This document shows, in pieces, positions 45,480 through 54,156 of a stretch of DNA of 64,000 nt (positions are counted from its first letter, which is position 1; every line of letters starts with the position of its first letter). The translations under genes were made by a program, and so were the position numbers. The notes below the pieces were generated by a model. The model made no database searches. It saw nothing but the letters and a program-made list of their open reading frames with translations, and was not told where the DNA came from. The DNA is from Staphylococcus sp. (GTDB lineage Bacteria; Bacteroidota; Bacteroidia; Bacteroidales; Muribaculaceae), in the NCBI GenBank assembly GCA_023665865.1, contig JAMPDC010000001.1, positions 654,260 to 718,259 on the forward strand, written 5' to 3'.

Positions 45480-46612
45480 TCGGCAAGAAGGGTGAAATAG
45501 CGCGTGGGTCCGGCGTCGTCGAGCATCTCGGGATGAATGACGAGAATGAGATCGCGCAAGAGGAGATGCGGATTGAAGGGAGTCTCCTCATAGTAAGCGA
45601 TACGCTCCGTGTTGCAGCCGTAGACCTTACCGTTTTTCAACGGTTTGAAGAGGGGATAAATTGCATTGTCGGCGGCAAATTCGCGCAAAGTCTTGTCGTT
45701 TTTCTGAGCATAGCGCAGCAGCCAGATGTCGGCCTCGCCACCCTCGTGGAGCACCTGCTCGCCCGAAAGCCCTGCGCTCCCGGTGCCGGCGATGTGACCG
45801 AAGGGATTCTTCCCGCCCGCATCGCGGATATAGGTCCCCATCGTTGAGTCGTGGCGGGGGACATACCACGTGTTGCCATATAGTTTGTCAATTATGACCG
45901 ACGGCCTCTCTGCCGCATCGGCCACAAGCTCTTTCAGTTGTGTGTATTCAGTCTCTATGCTGTCAAACAGGACCTCGGCTTCATGGCTCTTTCCGAAAAG
46001 CAGCCCATAGAATTTCATCCATTCAGCCCTGCCGAGAGGTGAGCTCTCCATATAGTCGGCACACTCGATGATTGGGATCCCCAGCTGTCCGAGCTTGCCG
46101 TAGTTACCCGAATTCTCATAGGGAGAGAGCATGAGCGCGTCGGGACGCAGCCGGATGATGCGCTCGATGTTGGGCGAATAGCTGCTGCCGCAGTCTGCGA
46201 GCGAACCGTCGGCAAGCCGCGCGAGCAGGTCAGGATTATGGATGTATTGCGCGTCACAGATGCCACCGATGGCATCACGCGCGCCAAGCCGGCCGATGAG
46301 CGACTGGTGGACCGTCGAGTAGACCAGCGCATTTTTGAGCGGAGTTCTGACCACAGTCCCTTCGGGAAGCGATCGAGGCAGCTCCATTGTGTCCGGGACG
46401 AGGATATAGGTGTGAAGGATCTTGGTCGAGTCCCAAGGATTGCTCATGGTGGCGGTGTAGTATCCGTCATGCTCGCGCAATGTAAGATTCTCAGCCCGCC
46501 GCAGAGCGAGTTTCGCGCCATTGTCCAAAGCAGACGCATCGCCGCTGCCCTTGCCCACACATGCGGTGAGCAGGGACAGAAGCACGAGCGTCAGATACAG
46601 AATATTTCTCAT
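45476..46612 (-). CDS. btuF: Periplasmic binding lipoprotein of the cobalamin transporter (BtuF-like)
   Basis: 378 residues with a lipobox ending at Cys18 (LLTAC). The class III binding-protein fold shows RLGARDAIGGICDAQYIHNPDL, the central IERIIRLRPDALMLSPYENSG and PSVIIDKLYGNTWYVPRHDS. It would deliver cobalamin from the periplasm to the permease encoded next. It lies 19 bases behind the btuG-like gene. A ferric-siderophore ligand is possible from sequence alone but does not fit the riboswitch context. Confidence 0.82.
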   Translation of the reverse strand: MRNILYLTLVLLSLLTACVGKGSGDASALDNGAKLALRRAENLTLREHDGYYTATMSNPWDSTKILHTYILVPDTMELPRSLPEGTVVRTPLKNALVYSTVHQSLIGRLGARDAIGGICDAQYIHNPDLLARLADGSLADCGSSYSPNIERIIRLRPDALMLSPYENSGNYGKLGQLGIPIIECADYMESSPLGRAEWMKFYGLLFGKSHEAEVLFDSIETEYTQLKELVADAAERPSVIIDKLYGNTWYVPRHDSTMGTYIRDAGGKNPFGHIAGTGSAGLSGEQVLHEGGEADIWLLRYAQKNDKTLREFAADNAIYPLFKPLKNGKVYGCNTERIAYYEETPFNPHLLLRDLILVIHPEMLDDAGPTRYFTLLAE

Positions 46613-46631
46613 TCAGAAATAAAGATTTCTC

Positions 46632-47678
46632 TTAGAAGATGAAAGCGGCAGTGTAGACACCTGACTCATATGTCTTCAGGAAGTCACCGGCGGCGGTGTA
46701 TTCGTTGACGACATAGGGATCGCTATAGCCACCGGAGCTGGTAGTGATATACAATCTGCCGGTTGCGGGATTTACACCCATCGCAGTGGGGGTGGTGACG
46801 TTGGCAGGAGTAAACGAGGTTGATTCGCCAGTTGAGATAGTATAGATCGAATAGGTGATCGGGCTGGGATAGAAGGGAGCCTCGGCGGTGTAGAGCTTAT
46901 CGCCGTTGATCGACATCATTGTCGCTCCGAAAAGTTCATCGACAGTGTCGTCAGCGTTGATGCGCTTGAGCATTGCGGGATGCGCGGTGGTATAGTCGCC
47001 CATTGAGATGACAAAGACATCGGTACCGTTGGAGACGATTCTGGTCGGATTCATACCCACCTGAATGCGGCTTTCCTCGGTGAAGTCGGAAAGTTTGATC
47101 TTTGAAACAGTATAGCCGTTGGCATAACCGCTGAGATAGTTCATGCCGTCGGAATTTGTGACATATAGATAGTCACCCGCGATTGCGATCTCGTCAGGAT
47201 TGGGGCCGACCTTGATCTTAGCGTCGATTTCAAGAGATTTGGTGTCAATGCGTGCGACATAACCGTCGTAGAGCGACACGTAGACTTTACCATCCTTCGC
47301 CGCGAGGCTGCGCGGCTGGATGCCCTCTCCTTTGAGCGAGATGGTCTTCACAGATTTGAGTGTCTTGTGGTCAACAATCTCAATGGTACTTGAAAGGTAG
47401 ACACCCACATACATTTTACCGTCGTAGATGATACCGGCCTGAGGTGTATCGCCGATGATGCGGCCGTTGGCAGCCTGAAAGACATCCTGGTAAGCCACAC
47501 CTGCTTTCGGGTCAATATTGGTGACACTACCGGGGATATTGTTGTTCATGTTGCCTTGGTTGAGGACGAAAAAGCCATTGTAGACGGTGGTGTCCGATGA
47601 ACCGTCGTTGTCGTCATCGCTACAAGCGGTGAAACTGAGCGCAGCGAGCGCTACAAGCACTAATTTGTTAAGTTTCAT
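46632..47678 (-). CDS. btuG: BtuG-like cobalamin-binding beta-propeller lipoprotein (DUF5074/YncE type)
   Basis: 348 residues with a lipobox ending at Cys19 (SFTAC) and an Asp-rich surface-export-like start (CSDDDNDGSSD). A seven-bladed propeller is suggested by repeated blades (GFFVLNQGNMNNNIPGSV, KMYVGVYLSSTIEIVD, KVYVSLYDGYVARID, YLYVTNSDG, RLYITTSSGG). BtuG proteins of Bacteroides bind cobalamin with very high affinity on the cell surface and sit over BtuB. It lies directly between btuB and btuF under a cobalamin riboswitch, which is strong support. Confidence 0.82.
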   Translation of the reverse strand: MKLNKLVLVALAALSFTACSDDDNDGSSDTTVYNGFFVLNQGNMNNNIPGSVTNIDPKAGVAYQDVFQAANGRIIGDTPQAGIIYDGKMYVGVYLSSTIEIVDHKTLKSVKTISLKGEGIQPRSLAAKDGKVYVSLYDGYVARIDTKSLEIDAKIKVGPNPDEIAIAGDYLYVTNSDGMNYLSGYANGYTVSKIKLSDFTEESRIQVGMNPTRIVSNGTDVFVISMGDYTTAHPAMLKRINADDTVDELFGATMMSINGDKLYTAEAPFYPSPITYSIYTISTGESTSFTPANVTTPTAMGVNPATGRLYITTSSGGYSDPYVVNEYTAAGDFLKTYESGVYTAAFIF

Positions 47679-47714
47679 AACTGTGTTTGGAATTTATGAT
47701 ATTTATTTGAAATT

Positions 47715-49751
47715 TCAGAGTGTGAATTTCAACGACACACGCCATGAGCGGCCGGGCATCGGGTAGCGGGCCACAACCATATAGCGTTTGTCGAGCAGAT
47801 TCATCACATCGCCACGCAGTTCGAAGGCGTGGTTGAAGAGATGGAAGGTGCGGTAGGCCGTAAGCCCCATGTCGAGATAGCCTCCCAAACGGGTTGCGGG
47901 GTTGTCGTCGTTAGTGGCGAAGCGGCAGCTGACGGCCGTAGAGTGGACCGAGAGATTGACCCAGGGATTCTCGTAGCCCAACGACAGGTTTCCGGAATGG
48001 CGTGGGATGTAGGCAATCTGCTTGTTGTATTCCTTGGATGTGGGATCGGTGCGCGGCTGAGCGAGCTGATAGCTGTAGTTGCCGGTCAACACCAGTTTCT
48101 GCCGGCGCACGAGAGGGAAAGTCAGCGAACCGGTGAGATCTACGCCGATGATGCGGGCCTTGTCGAGATTGACCACAGTCCAGAGAAACATATTGTAGGG
48201 GATGGCGACAATCTTATCTTTGACATGGTTGATGTAGACATCGGCGGTGAAACTTCCATCCTCAAGCCAGGAACGGCTTTTCATCCTGTAGGTGGCGCCG
48301 ATATTGAACTGGTCGGCCGTCTCAGGTCTGACGTCGGGATTGCCGTAGTGGAAGAAGTATGCCTCGTTGAAGGTCGGCATCCTGAAAATGCTTTTGTAGG
48401 AAGCGCGCAGAAACAGCATCTCATCTCCGAAAGGCTGCACCGACAGGCTCGCAGATGGAGAAAGACGGCGATAGTCGCGCGCGCTGACACCCGTCTTGGA
48501 TCCGCAGTCGTAGACGGAGCCTAAAAGCCGGACTGAAGCGGTGAGGTGGCGGTTACGGTAGCGTGCGGTGAGCGTCTGCAACACCGTGTGGCGGTAAGGG
48601 AAAGTCTCCGTCGGGAGATTACTGGTGAAATTGTTGTAGATATAGTCAGCCGAATAGTCAAAGGCCCACTTCTCGGCCGGAATCCAGAGCACACATCCGC
48701 TGACGTAGGCCTCGCGTTGCCAATAGTGCTGATCGAGAAACCCGCCTGGATATTTGCCGTTGACATCGCGGTAGTGTGACGACGCCCAGTTGAATTTACC
48801 GTGGGCCTGCACAGACCACTGCGACGAAAGGGCGTTGCGATATTGCAGTTGGCCGAAGAAATTGCGGTCGCGCAGGGTCTCGGTGCTACTGTTGTCGTTA
48901 TAGTAAATCACCGGGCCGGGGAGCTGACGGTCGTTGTCATAGTAATATAGCTTGCCTCTGAGACTTGAGCGGCTGTCGGGCTGCCACTCGGCGTTGAGCT
49001 CCCCGTGGCCGCTGTTCATCATGCTGTTGGTGCGTCGGCCGCGCAGGGTCTGCTTGCCGTTTCTGAGCTTATAGGGATAGTCGTTCTCGGCATAAGTGTA
49101 GTCGCCGATGACGTTCATGGAAAAACTGTCTGAAAATCTGCGCCCGAGGCGGACATAGGGATTGACGTAGCCAAACGAGCCTACCTTCACCTGCCCGACC
49201 ACTTCGAGAGGCGAGGCCGGGGCCGGCGCACGGAAACTCGAGATGCTAAGGGAGGCGGCCGAGGCGGCGGCGCGTGCAGGGATGAAGATGTCATCGTTGT
49301 CGCCGATGACCATCGCCAGTTCCTCGACATTGTCGAGTGAATAGCGGGCCACATCGACCTCTCCGCTCTGGCAGTCGCTCAACACGATGCCGTCGTAGAT
49401 GACAGCCGTATGCGGTGCTCCGAGGCCGCGCACCGACACTGTCTTCAGTCCGCCAAGACCTCCGTAATCACGCAGGTTGACTCCGGGCAGACGGTGCATG
49501 GCGTCGGAAATGTCGGTGACACCAAGGCGGTTGAACTGCTTCTCGTCGATATTGAAACGCGGGGCGGTGCTTTTGAGCGATTTAGAGGCGGGTGATTCCA
49601 CCACTTCGACCGAATCAAGCTCGATAGTGGCAGGTGTCTGCGACCACACACAGACAGGGACGGCACAGGCAAACGCAAGTACCGTCAAAATCCTATGCGA
49701 CAGGGCGCATGTATGACTATGTAGTGACTGTTTTTTTATATGCTTCCTCAT
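47715..49751 (-). CDS. btuB: TonB-dependent cobalamin receptor BtuB
   Basis: 678 residues from the ATG at 49751 (MRKHIKKQSLH); the longer open frame runs into the riboswitch and was rejected. A signal peptide ends near AVPVCVWSQ. The plug (TDISDAMHRLPGVNLRDYGGLGGLKTVSVRG ... TAVIYDGIVLSDCQSGEVD) is followed by a 22-strand-type barrel ending SLKFTL. It lacks the carboxypeptidase-like domain of SusC. It imports cobalamin across the outer membrane with TonB energy, paired with BtuG. Confidence 0.88.
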   Translation of the reverse strand: MRKHIKKQSLHSHTCALSHRILTVLAFACAVPVCVWSQTPATIELDSVEVVESPASKSLKSTAPRFNIDEKQFNRLGVTDISDAMHRLPGVNLRDYGGLGGLKTVSVRGLGAPHTAVIYDGIVLSDCQSGEVDVARYSLDNVEELAMVIGDNDDIFIPARAAASAASLSISSFRAPAPASPLEVVGQVKVGSFGYVNPYVRLGRRFSDSFSMNVIGDYTYAENDYPYKLRNGKQTLRGRRTNSMMNSGHGELNAEWQPDSRSSLRGKLYYYDNDRQLPGPVIYYNDNSSTETLRDRNFFGQLQYRNALSSQWSVQAHGKFNWASSHYRDVNGKYPGGFLDQHYWQREAYVSGCVLWIPAEKWAFDYSADYIYNNFTSNLPTETFPYRHTVLQTLTARYRNRHLTASVRLLGSVYDCGSKTGVSARDYRRLSPSASLSVQPFGDEMLFLRASYKSIFRMPTFNEAYFFHYGNPDVRPETADQFNIGATYRMKSRSWLEDGSFTADVYINHVKDKIVAIPYNMFLWTVVNLDKARIIGVDLTGSLTFPLVRRQKLVLTGNYSYQLAQPRTDPTSKEYNKQIAYIPRHSGNLSLGYENPWVNLSVHSTAVSCRFATNDDNPATRLGGYLDMGLTAYRTFHLFNHAFELRGDVMNLLDKRYMVVARYPMPGRSWRVSLKFTL

Positions 49752-49776
49752 CCTCGTAAAGAAAAACACATTTATC

Positions 49777-49947
49777 TCATGGTCAATCGGCAGGTTTTCG
49801 GACTTATTCCGACTTCCGGACAACCTTCCCATGGCCGTTGGCCGGCCACAGTGGTCATGATCTTTAATCCGGAGTCATTAACTGGAATTTACCGCAGCGG
49901 GACTGTCTGGGATTTTCACCCAATTCCCTTTATTCGCACGGTGCGAA
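49777..49947 (-). ncRNA. Cobalamin (B12) riboswitch upstream of btuB
   Basis: On the minus strand the leader contains the conserved core in order: AAAGGGAA, GGTGAAAATCCCAGAC, AGTCCCGCTGCGGTAA, CCACTG, GGGAAGG and the B12-box-like stretch AAGTCCGAAAACCTGCC. The end of the aptamer lies about 25-30 bases before the btuB ATG, close to the ribosome-binding site (GAGG at about 49755), so translational control is likely. A short perfect hairpin (TTCGCAC/GTGCGAA, 49933-49947) opens the transcript. Confidence 0.93.
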
Positions 49948-49959
49948 CCGATGACGGCG

Positions 49960-49990
49960 CGAAATTACTCATTTTTTCCCAATCTGCAAA
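49960..49990 (-). promoter_or_regulatory. Promoter of the btuBGFC operon
   Basis: On the minus strand TTTG (49990-49987) and TAATTTCG (49967-49960, one mismatch to TAnnTTTG) are 19 bases apart. The riboswitch begins about 10 bases further on. Confidence 0.65.
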
Positions 49991-50002
49991 CTTCCGGATT
50001 AC

Positions 50003-50031
50003 AATTATAGCACAAAAAATAGCTACCTTTG
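50003..50031 (+). promoter_or_regulatory. Promoter of the PatB-MATE operon
   Basis: A perfect -7 box TACCTTTG lies at 50024-50031, about 150 bases before the patB start. No TTG is found at the expected -33 position. It is divergent from the btuB promoter. Confidence 0.55.
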
Positions 50032-50181
50032 CATCAGAATACTCACAATCGATCGCAGAGACTATGTTGAAGGAAAAAATGTAGTCATCCATGCCGGCGA
50101 ATCAGCGCTCAGATGTTGCCGCAATGTCGCCGCCGAGAATTCAACAAAAGTCTAACCTCATTCCTCCCCCCAAAAAAGCGT

Positions 50182-51339
50182 ATGTCACAAGATTTCAACT
50201 TCGACAAGATAGTGCTCAGACGCGGCACCGGTTCTTATAAATGGGACTCCCGCCACGACGTGATCCCCCTCTGGGTGGCCGACATGGACTTCCAGACAGC
50301 CCCCTGCATCATCGAGGCGCTCCGACGCCGGGTGGATCACGGTGTGTTTGGCTACACCTATGTCGGTGAGAGCTACTACGACGCGCTCATCGACTGGTTC
50401 AGCTCACGCCACCTCTACACCATCGATCGCCGCGACGTCATCTATGTCCCCGGTGTCGTCCCTGCGATATCGGCCATCATCAAGGCTCTCGCGCCGGAAG
50501 GCTCCGGTGTCATCGTCCAGACCCCCGTCTACAACTGCTTCTTCTCTTCGATCCGCAACAACGGCTGCCACATCGTGGAGAATCCGCTCCTGCGCAACGA
50601 TATATCCGACCGCGAGTTTACCTACAGCATGGACTTCGACGGTCTGGAGAAACTTGCGGCTGACCCTGCCAACCGGCTGCTCCTCCTCTGCAATCCCCAC
50701 AATCCCGCCGGACGCGCATGGACGCGCGAGGAGCTCTCGAAGCTCTCCGAGATATGCCGCCGCAACGGAGTGACGGTAGTCAGCGACGAGATCCACAACG
50801 AGCTCACCATGCCCGGCTACCGCTACATCCCCTACGGCACCATCGATCCGGAGGCCATCATCTGCCTGTCGCCGTCAAAGTCATTCAACACCGCCGGACT
50901 CCAGATCGCCAACATCATCGCGCCCGTCGAGAAAGAGCGCGCACTCATCGACCGCGCGGTCAACATCAACGAGGTCTGCGACGTCAACCCCTTCGGTGTC
51001 GAAGCGCTCCGTGCGGCCTACTCCTCGGAGGGGAGCGAGTGGCTCGAAGCTCTCCGCCGGTATCTGCATGACAACTATCTCTTCCTCCGCGAATATCTCG
51101 GGAAACGCCTGCCGCAATGTCCGATCGCACGCCTCGAAGCCACCTATCTCCCCTGGGTCGACATCTCGGCGCTCGATATCAAGGCCGATGACCTGGCCAA
51201 ACGTCTGCTCGACGATGCCCGCGTCTGGGTAAACTCCGGCATGATGTATGGCAGCGAGGGCTACATACGCCTCAACATCGCCTGTCCCCGCTCTACTCTC
51301 GAGGAAGCGCTCGAACGTATCTGCGACACCTTGTCATAA
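50182..51339 (+). CDS. patB: MalY/PatB family PLP-dependent C-S lyase or aminotransferase
   Basis: 385 residues from the ATG at 50182 (MSQDFNFDKIVLRRGTGSYKWD); the open frame begins earlier but without family support. WVADMDFQTAPCIIEAL near residue 35 is the MalY/PatB signature. The PLP lysine is in LSPSKSFNTAGLQIAN near residue 233, and VVSDEIHNEL precedes it. Such enzymes cleave cystathionine or other cysteine conjugates to pyruvate, ammonia and a thiol. The MATE exporter gene follows after 9 bases. Confidence 0.88.
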   Translation: MSQDFNFDKIVLRRGTGSYKWDSRHDVIPLWVADMDFQTAPCIIEALRRRVDHGVFGYTYVGESYYDALIDWFSSRHLYTIDRRDVIYVPGVVPAISAIIKALAPEGSGVIVQTPVYNCFFSSIRNNGCHIVENPLLRNDISDREFTYSMDFDGLEKLAADPANRLLLLCNPHNPAGRAWTREELSKLSEICRRNGVTVVSDEIHNELTMPGYRYIPYGTIDPEAIICLSPSKSFNTAGLQIANIIAPVEKERALIDRAVNINEVCDVNPFGVEALRAAYSSEGSEWLEALRRYLHDNYLFLREYLGKRLPQCPIARLEATYLPWVDISALDIKADDLAKRLLDDARVWVNSGMMYGSEGYIRLNIACPRSTLEEALERICDTLS

Positions 51340-51348
51340 ACACTACCC

Positions 51349-52752
51349 ATGTCCGACATCTCACTCATCCGCTCTGGGGCACCAATGTCGTTCGGTCAGC
51401 AGCTCAAGCTGACCGCCAAACTGTCGTGGCCGGCGATGATGGCCCAGCTGTCAAGCATCATGATGCAATATATCGACGCGGCGATGGTCGGACGCCTCGG
51501 AGCCGACGACTCAGCAGCTGTCGGACTTGTATCCACCAGCCTCTGGCTCTTCTGGGGTGTCTGCTCGGCTGTGACTGTCGGCTTCTCGGTACAGGTGGCC
51601 CACCGCATAGGTGCCTCCGACAACGAGGGTGCGCGCTGCATCCTGCGCCAGTCGATCGTAGGGTGCCTCCTCTTCGCCCTGGCGGTGGTCATCATAGGCG
51701 CTGCCATCGCATGGCCGCTCCCCCACTGGCTCGGGGGCGATGAGAGCGTGTGTCATAAGGCGTCGGTCTACTTCCTTGTCTTCGTACTGGCACTACCGCT
51801 GCTGACGATGAACTATCTCGGAGGCGCGATGCTCCGCTGTGCGGGCAACATGAAGATTCCCGGGGGGCTGAACGTGATGATGTGTGTGCTCGATGTGGTG
51901 TTTAACTTCTTTCTCATCTTCCCGACGCGCCATCTCACCCTCGGAGGCATGGAGCTCACCCTGCCCGGCGCGGGCCTCGGAGTGCTCGGCGCAGCCCTCG
52001 GGACAGTCTCGGCCGAGATCGTGACCGCCGGAGCGATGATGTGGTATCTCTGTGTGAGGGAAAAATCACTCTGTCTCGCCGGACATCCCGGCAGTTTCCG
52101 CCCGACGGCCTCCGTAATCCGCAAGGCCATGCGTGTCTCCGCGCCGATGACACTCGAACACGCCGTCATCTGCGGCGCCCAGATAGCCGTCACTGTCATC
52201 GTGGCTCCGCTCGGCATCATCGCCATCGCTGCCAACGCATTTGCCGTCACCGCCGAGAGTATCTGCTACATGCCGGGCTACGGTATCGGCGACGCCGCGA
52301 CCACGCTCGTCGGTCAGAGCTATGGTGCCAAGCGCCTTGATCTCGCCAAGCGCTTCGGCTATATCACCGTCGGCCTCGGCATGGTAACCATGACGGTAAT
52401 GGGAGTGGTGATGTATGTCTGCGCTCCCTGGGTCATGGAGTTGATGAGCCCTGTCGGAGCCATCCAGTCATTGGGAGCCGAAGTGCTCCGCATCGAAGCC
52501 TTTGCCGAGCCGATGTTTGCGGCTGCGATAGTCAGCTACGGTGTGATGATCGGCGTCGGCGACACTATCCTCCCCGCAGCCATGAACTTCGGCAGCATCT
52601 GGCTCGTACGCCTCCCCATCGCTGCGCTCCTCGCACCCTCGATGGGGCTTGCCGGCGTGTGGATAGCCATGTGTGTCGAGCTCTGCTTCCGCGGTGCCAT
52701 CTTCCTATGGCGACTTTTCTCCGGCGCATGGCTCCGCAAGGGGCTTAAATAG
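51349..52752 (+). CDS. MATE family multidrug/sodium antiporter
   Basis: 467 residues with twelve hydrophobic segments. The N-terminal SWPAMMAQLSSIMMQYIDAAMVGRLG and the mirrored second half (APMTLEHAVICGAQIAVTVIV ... GYGIGDAATTLVGQSYGAKR) are MATE hallmarks. It should export organic cations or metabolites using a sodium or proton gradient. Co-transcription with a C-S lyase recurs in gut bacteria but its substrate is unknown. The end is followed by an AT-rich stretch and a palindromic repeat. Confidence 0.92.
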   Translation: MSDISLIRSGAPMSFGQQLKLTAKLSWPAMMAQLSSIMMQYIDAAMVGRLGADDSAAVGLVSTSLWLFWGVCSAVTVGFSVQVAHRIGASDNEGARCILRQSIVGCLLFALAVVIIGAAIAWPLPHWLGGDESVCHKASVYFLVFVLALPLLTMNYLGGAMLRCAGNMKIPGGLNVMMCVLDVVFNFFLIFPTRHLTLGGMELTLPGAGLGVLGAALGTVSAEIVTAGAMMWYLCVREKSLCLAGHPGSFRPTASVIRKAMRVSAPMTLEHAVICGAQIAVTVIVAPLGIIAIAANAFAVTAESICYMPGYGIGDAATTLVGQSYGAKRLDLAKRFGYITVGLGMVTMTVMGVVMYVCAPWVMELMSPVGAIQSLGAEVLRIEAFAEPMFAAAIVSYGVMIGVGDTILPAAMNFGSIWLVRLPIAALLAPSMGLAGVWIAMCVELCFRGAIFLWRLFSGAWLRKGLK

Positions 52753-52787
52753 GCTATACCTATTATATATTATATATAAATCCGACG

Positions 52788-52998
52788 ATGTCTCCCCCTG
52801 CCGGAGGCAGGGTCTTGTGCCAAAACCCCGGGTGCAACCCGGGGGAGGAACATCCACCATATACAATAGCAGCCTCGGAGAGGCTGCATCTATGCCATCA
52901 CACGCCTCTCCGAGGCTATGACATGTATATACCGCACCAGTCCACGGGTTGCACCGGGGTTTTTGCACTATGTCTCTGCCTCCGGCAGAGACTCGGTT
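52788..52998. repeat. MITE-like palindromic element (~210 bp)
   Basis: Two arms of about 95 bases are imperfect inverted copies. Matching parts are CTGCCGGAGGCAG near 52798 and 52977-52989, ACCCCGGGTGCAACCCG against CGGGTTGCACCGGGGT, and an inner perfect 14-base pair AGCCTCGGAGAGGC (52871-52884) with GCCTCTCCGAGGCT (52904-52917). Transcribed, it would fold into one long hairpin. The arms contain local small palindromes. No transposase or target duplication was identified. It lies between the MATE gene and the fimbrial operon. Short open frames inside are by-products of the palindrome. Confidence 0.75.
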
Positions 52999-53069
52999 TA
53001 AGATATTACAAGATTCTCACTTTTAACATTTAACCGCTGCATTTTTAACTAAATATTTTCGTATAAACG

Positions 53070-53102
53070 TTGCGATATATTGAAAAAATTTTCCTACCTT
53101 TG
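53070..53102 (+). promoter_or_regulatory. Promoter of the fimbrial operon
   Basis: TTG at 53070-53072 and a perfect TACCTTTG at 53095-53102 are 22 bases apart. A second box TAGCTTTG lies at 53143-53150 without a good -33 partner. Either would give a leader of 400 nucleotides or more. Confidence 0.55.
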
Positions 53103-53551
53103 TCTACCGAACCGCACTTTTTATTGTATCCTTGATTTTTAGTAGCTTTGAGTTAATTCTCAACCCTTACTTAATCACATCTTCTGCATTTGCAATCTTT
53201 CGCGTTGCTTCTGCATTCCATATAAGTAGTCCGATATTGTTTTTTTGTTGAATGTACCGATTTATGACGAAACAAGGGGCTAAAATTACCCCCCCAATTT
53301 TCTTATAACAAGCTATCAACCAGCTATTTATCTTCTGAAAGCAAAATCTTTGTCCTCGGAAGGATTTGTCGTGTCTGCCCGTTGCCATCCTGCGGGTAGC
53401 GCGTCGTCATGTCCCTGCGTCAGTTTCGCTGCATCCGATATCCCTCCCCGACCGGCCCAAAGGCCCTCTCTCCCCGACCTATACCGATAAACCATTATGT
53501 ATCCGTCGCCCTAACGCCGCCCCCACGACGTCAAGGCGCCTTTCAATGCCT
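53103..53551 (+). other. Long non-coding leader before the fimbrial genes
   Basis: About 450 bases without a convincing gene. A short inverted repeat TTGAG/CTCAA lies at 53148-53163. The first half is AT-rich, while the second half (from about 53360) is C-rich. No repeats suitable for an invertible promoter were found by eye. A minus-strand frame at 53167-53388 has no family support. Confidence 0.45.
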
Positions 53552-54136
53552 ATGAAAATCAAAATAGTAATCTCAACCGTCGTGCTCTGCCTCGCGGCAT
53601 GCCTCCAGACACGCGGACAGGAGGTCGCCCTGAAGACCAACATCCTCGACGACGTCATCCTCTCGCCCAACGTGGCTGTCGAGGTCGGCGTAGCTCCCAA
53701 ATGGACCATCGAGGCCACAGGACAGATCAACGCATGGACCGTCAACGGTCACAACTGGCGCCACTGGCTCCTCATGCCGGAAGGCCGCTACTGGTTCTGC
53801 CAGCGTTTCGCCGGACACTTCGTCGGAGCCCACGTGCTCGGCGGTCAGTATAACTTCGGCAATCTCCACAACAACATCAAGTTTCTCGGCACCGACTTCT
53901 CAAAGCTCACCGACGAGCGGCACCAGGGCTGGATGGGAGGCGCAGGCATCGCCTACGGCTACTCATGGATCCTCGACCGCCACTGGAACTTCGAGGCGGA
54001 GATAGGGATCGGATGGGTCTACACACACTACGACGTCTACCGCTGCGCCAACTGCGGCAAGAAAATACGCTCCAACCAACACCACAACTACTTCGGCCCG
54101 ACCAAGGCCGCTCTCAACTTTGTCTACACCTTCTAA
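53552..54136 (+). CDS. DUF3575 outer-membrane protein of the fimbrial locus
   Basis: 194 residues from the ATG at 53552 (MKIKIVISTVVLCLAACLQTRGQ, signal peptide); an ATG at 53546 would add two residues. ALKTNILDDVILSPNVAVEVGVAPKWTIEATGQ is the DUF3575 signature, and the protein ends in ALNFVYTF, a beta-barrel-like C terminus. DUF3575 genes commonly open Mfa-type fimbrial operons in Bacteroidales and may help anchor or export fimbriae; the function is unproven. The pattern CANCGKK is present near residue 170. Confidence 0.85.
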   Translation: MKIKIVISTVVLCLAACLQTRGQEVALKTNILDDVILSPNVAVEVGVAPKWTIEATGQINAWTVNGHNWRHWLLMPEGRYWFCQRFAGHFVGAHVLGGQYNFGNLHNNIKFLGTDFSKLTDERHQGWMGGAGIAYGYSWILDRHWNFEAEIGIGWVYTHYDVYRCANCGKKIRSNQHHNYFGPTKAALNFVYTF

Positions 54137-54156
54137 CCATCATCATCACTGACGTC

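Noticed and set aside
49740-50084. Plus-strand open frame across the btuB leader
   Set aside because: It is antisense to the cobalamin riboswitch and its promoter.
52673-52968. Short open frames on both strands in the palindromic element
   Set aside because: They arise from the inverted-repeat arms and contain only repeat-derived Pro/Gly-rich sequence.
53171-53222. Direct repeat CTTCTGCATT in the fimbrial leader
   Set aside because: Two short copies only, with no periodic spacing and no link to a known site.
53167-53388. 73-codon minus-strand open frame before the fimbrial operon
   Set aside because: No start signal or family match and it lies in AT-rich leader DNA. Similar peptide text may recur in Bacteroidales, so it is noted but not called.
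52753-53545. Invertible (phase-variable) promoter before the fimbrial genes
   Set aside because: No pair of 12-20-base inverted repeats flanking a promoter was found, and no recombinase gene is in the window. The palindrome at 52788-52998 does not enclose a promoter box.
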